Assembly (NCBI GenBank): GCA_014058105.1
Contig: JACGCM010002535.1
Span: forward strand, 3,286,001 to 3,350,000
Source of the DNA: Kingdonia uniflora
Taxonomy: Eukaryota; Streptophyta; Magnoliopsida; Ranunculales; Circaeasteraceae
Length of the DNA: 64,000 bases
Direction of reading: 5' to 3'
The position numbers were made by a program, and so were the translations under genes. The notes under the pieces are model-generated. The model ran no database searches. It was not told the origin of the DNA and worked only from the letters and a program-made list of their open reading frames with translations. The stretch's first letter is position 1; each line of letters begins with the position of its first letter. Below are positions 24,340-34,200 of the stretch, in pieces.

Positions 24340-26580
24340 TAAGTATATGATGGTGTAGAAGATTGTCCCTACTTTGATGAGGACTGCAATGTTGGTGATG
24401 AAGGTTATGAGGCGGTTGATCTTGATGCCAATGATTTGGTTCATATTGGCTCCAATGTGGCGGATGTTATACCTTGTGTTCATGTTCCCATACATGATGA
24501 CTCAGAACATGAGGACGACAACCTTGAACATGAGGATGAAAATATTGGCAGGCCTATTGGCCAATATTTATACGATAATCTACTTTTAAAGATTATTTGT
24601 GATTTTACGGAGGACTTTACGACAGATAAGGTATGTCTTCTTTATTGAATAATCATTGTAAATTACCGATATTATTTTGTTAAGTCCATATATTTTTTAA
24701 ACAGGTATTTTTTACTCGAGAAGCAATAAGAAAAAGGCTTTCCAACACCATAAGAAAATCCAACCATTCTAGAAACGGTAAGAAAGCTAGAATAATAATG
24801 GGGTGCTTTGAAGGTGGAACATTTTGCGGCCGTAGAACGAAGAAAAGTCTAGTTACAATTGTTGAAAAGCCAAACATACCAATACGGAAGTGGAGAAGTA
24901 AAACGGAATTGTGCAATTGCCCTTTTCAGGTGAGATGTTATGCATATCCCTCAAGGTTTAATCCTAAAGAGGTAAAGTTTGTTACTCATCTATATCTACA
25001 ATTCTCTGCCGCAGATGATTTTAAAGGCCATCAAGGAAGAATTTCCTAGTAACGTGTGCAAAAGAAAATAATATACAATATGATAAAGAAGTTGAACAAG
25101 TTAGAGTTGCATGAAAGGAACTAAATGCAACAATTATTCATGAAATGCGATCAGAACCAATATCGACTATATTCTAGCCAGGAGAGATTCAATAAATACA
25201 AAGTTGTAAAAGATATACTGTATTCTCATCCGTATGGGACCCAACTTTCTTGGTGTTTTCCTGCAGTTTTCTTGATGGACTGTACATACAAGACCAATAG
25301 TCGAAAGTGGCCTATGATTGAGGTTGCCGGTATCACCTTAACTGGTAAAATGTTTATTGCCAGTGTAGCTTACTTTAAATACGATGATGAAGCTACTTAA
25401 CATTTGAGCTTTGGAAAAGTTTAAGGAAATCTTAGGTTATTTTCATGTGGAAGTTATGGTTACGGATAATAAACAAGCTCTTATAAATGGATAAATCTAA
25501 TTTTTCCTCAACATATCCTATGTAGTTGGCACATAGAGAAAAATGTGTTGTGGCGTACATGAAAAGAAACAGGTGATCATTCTGACAAGTTTATGAAATT
25601 TTTTCAAATCATACGTACATCAAGAAATATAGAGGATTTGGAAATGAATACGACCGCCCTCGAGAAAAATTTTAAAGACTGTCATTCGTCCGTCAAATAC
25701 GTGAAAGATGTATTAGGGAGATACAAGGAGAAGTTTGTTCTGTTGTTGGTAAAATAAATTGAACCACCTTGGGAATACTGCAATCCAGATAGCTGAGGGT
25801 CAACATTCAAGGTTGAATATTCATATTCGGTCTTCTGACAGAGATTATGATAACGCATGGAAGGTAGTTCATAGTATGTTCTAAGATATCACCACTGAGA
25901 TAAGAGCATCATTCAATACAAATTTAGATAGTTGGCCGCATGCATACTCGATATCGATATTTATATAGTTAAGAGGTCTTGTTTCTCATTAGGCGTGATA
26001 TTATTTATAAACAATTTAAAAGAACACAATTAAAAGTAATCAGGGCATTTTCTGAAAACTTTGCACATACTGTATGATCAACACATGGGCTTCCTTGTTC
26101 TTGGAAATTTACATGTACATTAGTAGTCTCAGGACTCGAGATCGCCAATAACTGGGAATATAGAAATGCTTTCCTATCTTTACTAGATGCTTTAATTTTT
26201 TTAAGAAATACCTGAAGCAAAGGTTTAATATCAATCTCCTTTGGTACATAATCAGGGTCTGCCTTATCACCACCAGTTGTATTGTCTAGTACACATGGAA
26301 GAGAAAAATTTGTATCTGAAATGTCTGTAAAGGAGAAGCTAATGGAAAAATTGACACTTAGGATTCCTTGTTCTTGGGAAGTCCAACCAACTGATACACT
26401 CGGGAGTTTAAATAAAAAGCAAGAGATTGTGACTGGTAATAGGCCACCATCAATTAAGAAGACTCGTGTTTACTCTGTAAGGAGTTCTGACCATTGTTTC
26501 AGTGATAAACAAAGAACATTGATTGATGGGAAGATTATAGATGTTGCAAGAGATGGTAGTAGCACATTTTATGTTTCAGA
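24340..26580 (+). pseudogene. MULE (Mutator-like) transposase, degenerate 5' part
   Basis: An acidic first exon (about 24340-24630, ...DFTEDFTTDK) joins at a clear GT-AG intron (24631-24704) to VFFTREAIRKRLSNT at 24705, the usual start of the MULE DNA-binding region (F-x-S/T-R-E-A). CNCPFQVRCYA and GHQGR follow. The transposase core comes in shifting frames: HPYGTQLSWCFPAVFLMDCTY (first Asp, near 25277), VMVTDNKQALING (second Asp, near 25456), CSWHIEKNV (near 25520) and HLGNTAIQIAEGQHSRLNIHI (Glu, near 25795). Stops and frameshifts at 25048, 25400, 25492 and later make it inactive. A C-terminal stretch (26282-26580, PPSIKKTRVYSVRSSD) leads straight into the copia-2 insertion and continues at 31818. 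Confidence 0.82.
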
Positions 26581-26786
26581 TGTAGAAACTAATACAAAGA
26601 ATAAGAGATTCAAGAAGGAGTAACTTTATTATTATTCGATCATTATAATGGAAGAAAACCTTCTCCTTTTATAGTTACAATTACTTGGGCGCTAAGTAAG
26701 AATATCCAATATTTAGAGAATTTTATATTTAGTATATATCCTATATTAGGTATATTCTATATTCAACATATATTCTATATTCAACA
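26581..26786 (-). repeat. 3' LTR of copia-2
   Basis: 206 bp; longer than its partner by a tandem copy of the terminal 18 bp. Confidence 0.92.
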
Positions 26787-28310
26787 CTCCCCCTCAAGAT
26801 GGAACATAGATGTCAATCATGCCCATCTTGTCAATCATGTCGTTAAATATTCGCCCACACACTCCTTTCGTAAGAATATCTGCAAGTTAATCTTCCTACT
26901 TCACGAATGGAAAAAATATACACCCTTTGTCAATATTTTCTCTGATAAAGAACCGAACTACTTTAACATATTTCATATGGTCATGTTGATTTGGATTGTG
27001 TACAATCATAATCGCTGTTTTATTGTCACAGTGTAGATCCATTGCTTTCATGAGTTTAAATCCAAGATCCTTCAATATTCCGTATCCATAGTAGTTCTCA
27101 TACTCCATGAGCCATACCCCGAAACTCAGATTCTGTACTTGATCTAGCAACAACCTTTTTCTTCTTAGCTCTAAATGTCACTAAATTCTCACATACAAAC
27201 ATAAAATAGCATGAGGTTGACCTCCTGTTCGTCATATCTCCTGCCCAATCTGCATCGGTGTATCCCATTACTTCCATATCAGCACCTTTCCAGGATAAGA
27301 TACCTTTTCCCTGAGATTTCTTTAAGTACTTTAGTATTCAAACGACCGCCTTCATATGTTCTTCACTTAGATTATGCATGAATTGACTTACGACGCTAAT
27401 GGCAAATGAAATATCCGGTCGAGTATGGGAGAGATAAATTAGTCTTCCCACTAAGTGTTGGTACCTTCCTTTGTCACATGGAACTTGGTCGGGAAACATT
27501 CCCAAGTGATGACTCGCTTCAATCGGTGTATCTACCAGTTTGCAATCAAGCATCCCAGTGTCTGCAAGAAGGTCTAATATATACTTTCGTTGAGACATGA
27601 AAATACATTGACTTGATCTTACAACTTCAATGCCCAAGAAGTATTTTAACTGTCCCAAATCCTTCATCTCAAATCCCCGTGACAAATAGTTTTTCAGTGC
27701 CTCCATTTCTACTGAGTCATTTCTAGTAACAATCATATCATCAACATAAGCAATAAGAGTGGTAAGCTTTCTTGACTTCCATTTTATAAACAAGGTATGA
27801 TCAAAATTACTTTGTCTATATCCAAATACCTTCATGCTCTTCGAAAATAGTCCAAACCAAGCTCTTGACGACTGTTTTAACCCGTACAATGCCTTCTTTA
27901 ATTTGCATACTTTTCCTCCTTCAGAATTCGTGACTTCAGGTGGTAACTCCATGTATTCTTCTTCTTCTTCTTCTAAGTCTTCATTGAGAAATGCATTCTT
28001 CACGTCAAACTATTGTAATGGCTAACCTTGATTGGCTGCAAGAGAAATGAGTACACGAATAGTATTTATCTTTGCCACTGGGGAAAAGGTCTCCTCGTAA
28101 TCTATACCATACGTCTGCGTATACCCTTTGGCAACTAGTCTGGCTTTATACCTATTAATACTTCAATCTAAATTCATCTTTACAGTAAAGATCCAACAAC
28201 ACCCAACAATACGATATCCCTGGGGTTTATCAGCCAGTTCCCAAGTAGAATTCTTTTGTAATGCATTAATCTATTTATTCATGGCTTTCTTCCATCGTGG
28301 ATTTGATAGT

Positions 28311-29128
28311 TGTAGTAGCCTACTCGTAGCCTTCGAACAGACAGCCGAAGCCCACTTCATAGCCTACTCGAATATATCGAAGCCCTATCAACCCCTAAAT
28401 AAGGCTCCTCAGAGATCCCCCAGGGACGAACCTTTGACATCGGACAGAACTTTGAGAATGGATCAGTACATTGCAGCCAACATCCTTCGACCATATCTAC
28501 ATACGGTCGAAGTATGATAAGACAGACAGCCAGCTCACCGGACAAAACTTTGAGAATGAATTTACGTCCCAGCAGCAGATATCCTTCGACCTCACTATCA
28601 CGCGGTCAAAGCAAGATAAGACAGACAACTACCTCATCAGATAAGACAGCACATTGATAAGCCTGTGCATCTACAGCGACAAGCCCAATCACCGCGCTGT
28701 TCAGAGCTATCACCAATAAATACAGTAGTAACAGTACCGACAAGACCGGCGTCGATCACTCGCCGGGATTTTCTGACAACATAATCATGTAAACCAGACC
28801 CATGCCTGGTAACTCAGCTTTCTATGCTTCTATAAATGGAGGAGAGGTAAAACCAGACGGGGGATAGAGAGATCTCCTCTGGCCTTTGCATTTTTATCTT
28901 TGACTACCTAAAATTGTTGTACTCGAACCCTCTACTTTACTCTTCAGTAATATAATCTGTCCTAAAAAATCCTCATCAGAGGTCGTAGAGAGTCACATTT
29001 GGGCCTCTACGCAAGTATTTGCCTTTAGTTTTATCTTATCTTTGGCCAATCACTTGCTCCCTTTGATTGAGGATTGAGTTTACTTTGTAAGAACTGACTC
29101 CCCGTCCGAACGGAGTTGGTTCTCTACA
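28311..29128 (+). mobile_element. Solo LTR nested in copia-2
   Basis: 818 bp, TGTAGTAGCC...TTCTCTACA, flanked by ATAGT (28306-28310) and ATAGC (29129-29133). On the minus strand, joining the flanks restores the copia-2 sequence EALSNPRWKKAMN across the site. A TATA-like CTATAAATGG near 28830 and the downstream sequence put the LTR promoter on the plus strand. There is no internal region, so unequal recombination between two LTRs is the likely origin. The family is not identified; the layout suits a gypsy LTR. Confidence 0.85.
28441..28637 (+). repeat. 98-bp tandem duplication in the solo LTR U3
   Basis: Units 28441-28538 and 28539-28637 both start CGGACA(G/A)AACTTTGAGAATG and end in GATAAGACAGACA(G/A)C. 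U3 repeats of this kind often act as enhancers, but that is inference here. Confidence 0.8.
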
Positions 29129-31329
29129 ATAGCGCTTCTTACAAATTACTAGGAATAGATACAAATGATAATTAATTCATAGTGCATGTAAACGACTTAG
29201 CGAACCTATGGGTGGACACATAATTAGAAATTGGCTATTTGGCTTTTAAATTGATATCTGGTTCATAAGTAAATTTTGGAATACCTTTAGTAGGCCTTTC
29301 TGAATGTCTAGGATGAATATCATTAATAGTGTTAGGATTAGGTAATACCTAAGGTTCAACATTCTGCGGCAGTACTTCGGTAGATGGTGTTAGAATGTTG
29401 GAGTTACGGGCCAATTCTACTACTTCAGCTTGATCTCCCCCTGTCGTTTGATCCTCTCCATTCATATGAAGTTCATCTTCAATACCCTGGTCTTCCCCTG
29501 TCATCTTCTCTGTTTCACTTTTCTTTTTATCATCAGTTAGGTTACTACGCCTATTTGAATTACTTACCAAATCCTCTAGTTCTTGAAACATATCCCCAAT
29601 AATAGGGAACTTTCCTTCACCATTATTATCTTTCTCCACCTGAAGGGAAGATCTCACAAAATATACCTCCAATTCTCTAAACGAAACATCCAAATAGATA
29701 TACACATTCCCCTCCATAGGATCATAACAATGATAACCCTTTTTAAAATTAGCATCTCTAAGAAACATACACTTTCGAGCACAATAATCCAATTTTCCTC
29801 GCTAATGTTTAGGTATATGAACAAAGACAGCACATCCAAAAACACGTGGTTCTATGTTTGGCATTACAGGGATGGTGATAAGATCATCAAGTTTTTGGAA
29901 GGGGGTTTGAAATTTAATGACCCTAGATGGTGTGCGGTTTATCAAGTAAGCAACAAATTTTAACGCTTCTCCCCAATAATTCAATGGCATATTCATTCCA
30001 AAAAGAGATGCACGAGCAACTTTTAACAGTTGTCTATTCATTCGTTCAGCTAACCCATTTTGCTGTGGGGTATAAACATTAGAGGTTTGATGTCGAATGC
30101 CGTTATTTGTCAAGAACTCCGACATGTCATTACTAGTAAATTCTCCTCCATTATCAGATTGATACACTTGCATCCTCCTTTGGAATTATGTCAAAACCAT
30201 CTGATAAATTTTTTTAAATACTTAAAAGACTTCACTTTAATGGGTAATTAGGGATACCCATATTATACGAGTACACTCATCAAAAGAGTCACAAAATAAT
30301 GAGCTCTAGACAATGAAGGAATACGTACAGGACCTCATACATCAAAGTGAATAATACTAAATGGTTCTAAACTTTTTTTAAAACTTGGAGAGTATGTAAT
30401 ACGATGACTCTTAGCAATTTCACAAATATCACATTTAAACTTTGAAATACTACAATTCAAAAATAACGACGAATTTAATTTCTGAAGATACCCGAGGGAG
30501 AGATGACCCAGTCGCCGATGCCATAACCACACATTAGCTTTTGCTTCTTTAATTCCTCCGACTTTATTCACCTGATAAATTTTATGCTCTCCACTATTTG
30601 TCAGGTCTAAATAGTAGAGATTCTCTTTTCTAACACCACAACCAAGAACCTACCGAGTCATTATGTCATGAAAAATACAAAACTGAGGCCAAAACATCAC
30701 GGTACATGTAAGTGCAATAGTGATCCTGCTGACATACAAGATATTGTACTCTAGAGCAGGAACAATAAGGACAGAGTTTAATGTCAGGGATTCAGATATG
30801 TCAGTAAAACCTTCTCCAATTACAGGAGAGGAACCACCATTTATTGTGTATATAGATGTTTGGGTTGAAGGTGTAATGGATGATAATATGCTAGAGTCAC
30901 TTACTATGTGATTTGATGCACCAGTATCAATTAACCAAGTACTATTCAAAGAATTTACTACTAAAACACTACCTTTAGTTTTCATACCTGACTGGGCAAT
31001 ATTCACTGAAGGAGGACTTTTAGCAGCATCCTTCTTCGCAGCTAAGTTCTTCTTTGGTCGCTTTGTAAAATCCTACCATTCTGGATTCCCAATGACTTCA
31101 TAACACTTCTGTTTTGTGTGCCCTCCACAGTGGGCACACTCAAGATCAAGGCGGAGAGGTCGAGTCTCTCTATGAGAATTCCAGGAACCTTAAGGCTATC
31201 CTTTTTTATAGTTGAGTGCCATAACTAAAGACTTAGTTAAAGGTGCCTGAATTCCCATCACCTATTTGTGAATTGACACCCTTCGTAATGTCTGATAAGA
31301 TATTAATCTATCATCATTGGAACCCATTG

Positions 31330-31535
31330 CTTGAACTGTTATAGTGATTTTCTGGTATCTGCTACAGTAACTTCGAACTGGTACAGTACTTCAAACTGGT
31401 ACAGTAACTTCAAAAACTACAACTACAGTAATTTTTTGGTATATGGTACAGTACTTCAAACTACTACAGCTACAGTACTTCAGACTGCTACAGTACCTCG
31501 AATTGTTACAGCTACAGTAACTTCAAACTTTGCAA
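31330..31535. repeat. Degenerate minisatellite in the copia-2 leader/gag region
   Basis: About ten imperfect copies of a unit like CTACAGTACTTCAAACTG lie between the primer-binding site and the zinc knuckle, where gag should be. They appear to replace most of gag. Confidence 0.7.
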
Positions 31536-31629
31536 CATAATTAAGCTTCGTGACAGCAATTCGTAGCAGAATTCAATTTAATTTAATTCGAAAGAACCAT
31601 GTTCAATTATCGAACCCACTCTGATGCCA

Positions 31630-31817
31630 TGTAGAAACTAATACAAAGATTAAGAGATCCGAGAAGGACTAGCTTTATTATTATTTAATCATTACAATGG
31701 AAGAAGACTTTCTCCTTTTATAGTTACAATTACTTGGGCGCTAAGTAAGAATATCTTATATTTAGAGAATTATATATTTAGTATATATCCTATATTAGGT
31801 ATATTCTATATTCAACA
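31630..31817 (-). repeat. 5' LTR of copia-2
   Basis: 188 bp; pairs with 26581-26786. Confidence 0.92.
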
Positions 31818-32275
31818 TTAGAATCAACATTTGTGGGCCCGAGTAAGTGAACGAGTTGCCGATGAATTTTTTTTGTTTCAATAGTCATTCTACGATGTTT
31901 TTTTACACATACAACATATCGAAGTACATGTATCGATGCCACTGTCGATGCCCCAGACCATAAGTGGTTTGTTATGTCTGTGCATGGTCAGATCATTGTG
32001 AACACATATCGTATTCTTGTTGTGCTAATTTCAAAAAGAGAATGTTATACCATTTTACCTAGAAAGAGTTTGGTAATTGAGAAAGGGACTATGATTGATG
32101 AGTTGGGGTCACTAGATGAGCTATGCATTGGTTGGGTAAACAATAATTACTTTGTGAATATTAAGCTGTAGAAAGGATGCCCAATACCATCTATTACAGA
32201 AATATGTGGTGATCCAATCGAGGATAGCTATACTGAGCATTTTGCATCGAGAATAAAACTGTAGAATAAGTTGAT
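31818..32275 (+). pseudogene. MULE-linked OTU-like domain, C-terminal part
   Basis: This continues the MULE frame interrupted at 26580. The stretch 31955-32190 reads DHKWFVMSVHGQIIVNTYRI, then CYTILPRKS, then IGWVNNNYFV and GCPIPSI, which fits the C-terminal half of OTU-like cysteine protease domains carried by plant MULEs (W-F-x-M-P-x-x-G-x-x-I-A ... NNNHFV ... G-x-P-x-P). The catalytic DGNC half is not seen, and the expected His of NNNHFV is Tyr. Stops are present. The OTU family cleaves ubiquitin-like linkages; this copy cannot. Confidence 0.6.
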
Positions 32276-32396
32276 GGGAAACTAGAATGAATCATCGTGT
32301 AGTGTTTGGGTCGATCCTGTATATTTAACGAAGACGTAGTATATAAGTTTTGTATTATATATTGTTAGCGTGTGAATTGTTATGTTCCATTTTTGC

Positions 32397-33006
32397 TGAT
32401 CTAGGAGGATATGAACATCGAACCCCTTCAAAAGATGCCAACTTATTCAAACGAGCCTTGGAGCCGTTCGAACAATATACGGGAGGAAACAAGCCAAATT
32501 TGAGCTGAGGCTATTTTTAGGCAAAAATAGTCAAGCTAAACTACTTGGAGATCCCAGAGGACCAATTCGAGCTGAGTCTATTTTTAGGAAAAATAATCAA
32601 ATCGTTCGAACAACATTTGGAGTCGTTTGAACGACCTAGAGATCCTAGAAGACCAATTTATGCTGAGGCAATTTGTAGACAATATTTGGTCAGCCGTTTG
32701 AACGACCTATGAGTTTATTCGAATAACTATCGTATTCCTTTATTATTTTAGGTGTTTCCAGGGCATAAGGGTCCTATTTTTGTAACTAGGAAACTTATAA
32801 CCCTCATAAAGGGGCAAGGCTAGGAAAGATAAAAGGGATCTTAGATCAATTCAAGTTTTTGTAAGGGAGACTTAGGGTTTGAGAGCAATTTAATTGGAAT
32901 CAAGCAATTAAGTATTTGTAGCTCTAAAAGGGAATTTCTCCTGCCAATTTATATGTTCTTCGTATTATTCTTCCAATTAGGTTACTCTCAATTCGATTGA
33001 AGATTA
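32397..33006 (+). mobile_element. Solo LTR, copy A
   Basis: 610 bp from TGATCTAGGAGG to GAAGATTA, flanked by TTTGC and TTTGT. It shares its whole layout with copy B (GAGCCTTGGAGCCGTT near the start, GTAACT(A/G)GGAAACTT in the middle, a similar end). Several TCGTTCGAAC-type palindromes lie at 32455-32715. No interior or second LTR belongs to it. Confidence 0.75.
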
Positions 33007-34200
33007 TTTGTGATTTTTTTTTGAGTTTTTTTGTAACTATCCCGAAGTTGCAGGATCTGCAGCTGTAACATTTGTAATCTTCTGACATAACTTTTGTAAA
33101 CATGACACAGACAATATGAAATGGGTGATATTTTATTTTATTTGTAGTTATTGTTCTCTTAGCTATCTATTTATAAGATCGACCTTTGAAGATAAACCAG
33201 GAACAATGAGAAAATAAACTTGAAATTCATTAGTACTTACAACACCACAACATACTATATACGCCTGAAAATTGTACTGTAAGTGCAATATTTTTTCCAA
33301 CATTTTTCGTCCGAGCCTATAGATGCGGTAAGTTCGCGAAATGTAAAACTGAAAACTTCCACTATTTCCAGACGATATGTCCAATTGAAAAAATGCACCC
33401 ACCTCTAGTTTTGATGTATCCATTGGGTTTCATTTTTCTTTAAATTATGTACTCTGTTACAGGTCAGAGCATGTCTTATTGAATGCAGGAAATATTACAT
33501 TAGTTACTCAACTGTAAAGTCTAGGTTTTTTTTTATCTTTTAAATTAAAAGTCTCCCACTCTTAGACCAATCGTTCCCTCTATAACCATTTATACCATAA
33601 ACCAACTGCTTTCATCTTTTATCCCAGCAATCGTCTCATCAAAATCACATTTTCTCGCTTCCAGAACGACTCCAAAAGCGGTTCTAAACACCTCATCACC
33701 ATATCTCATTTCCCAATCATCACTATCTCTCTTAATCTCACTCACCACTGCCTGTTTATTCATAGTTTTCAAGAAATATCTTGAACCATCATTGTGCTTT
33801 TAAGGCATGTAATTAACCCAATTGATAAATTTCGTATGTAGTTATTGTTAGAGTTAATTGAGATTTTGATCGAATATATCTTACTGTTGTCCTTAATTAA
33901 TAGTTCACCCTAGTTTACAATTTCTATATTGGAAAATGTCATTTGAAACTCAAATTGAAACCCCCAATTTTCAGTTAACGAAGTCGTTGTCTTCGCAGAA
34001 TTATTTTGAAATTATTCAGCCGTAACCTAGGTAAAATCTATTTTGGGGATATTTGTAGACATAATTTATTCTATACGGTGTGTAAGTTTTCCATATCCTA
34101 TAATGAAAACTAGAACTAATTTTAGCAGCAAAATAGGAGTTACATAGTAAAATTGTTACGTAATAGAGTACTTACAGTTTTTTAGAAATTATTCTGCAGA
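33007..34200 (-). other. AT-rich stretch with possible minus-strand coding relic
   Basis: Minus-strand open pieces at 33772-33590 (MKTMNKQAVVSEIKRD...SSWFMV) and 33423-33163 (MDTSKLEVGAFFQLDISS) have ordinary protein composition and possible splice sites between them (GTATAA donor after 33596, CTGTAACAG acceptor near 33460). I recognise neither. They may belong to the MULE-type element whose PMD-OTU gene starts at 34201. Confidence 0.3.

Larger units (their letters stand above)
26896..31240 (-). pseudogene. Copia-2 gag-pol polyprotein, degenerate and split
   Basis: Minus-strand order: gag remnant and zinc knuckle near 31140-31100 (CAHCGGHTKQKC, two residues short of the CX2CX4HX4C pattern); protease with DTGA at 30928-30917; integrase zinc region 30571-30335 (WHRRLGHLS, CDICEIAKS); integrase core 30173-29802 with SDNGGEF and NGLAERMN, so the second Asp and the Glu are kept; linker 29792-29349; then, after the nested solo LTR, reverse transcriptase 28290-27338 with intact YVDD (27748-27737) and a run of six Glu from a GAA/TTC repeat near 27965; RNase H 27153-26896 (DLHCDNKTAI). 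Stops and frameshifts separate these blocks. Confidence 0.9.
26581..31817 (-). mobile_element. Ty1-copia retrotransposon inserted in the MULE (copia-2)
   Basis: LTRs at 26581-26786 and 31630-31817 (TGTAGAAACTAATAC...ATATTCAACA on plus) with flanks TCAGA and TTAGA (4 of 5). On the minus strand the 5' LTR is followed directly by TGGCATCAGAGT (31618-31629) as primer-binding site, and the 3' LTR is preceded by CTTGAGGGGGAG (26787-26798), a classic polypurine tract. The left LTR has an extra copy of about 18 bp (TATATTCTATATTCAACA). The MULE reading frame runs across the insertion: TTT TAT GTT TCA GA at the left joins to A TCA ACA TTT GTG at the right. A solo LTR is nested inside. Confidence 0.93.
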
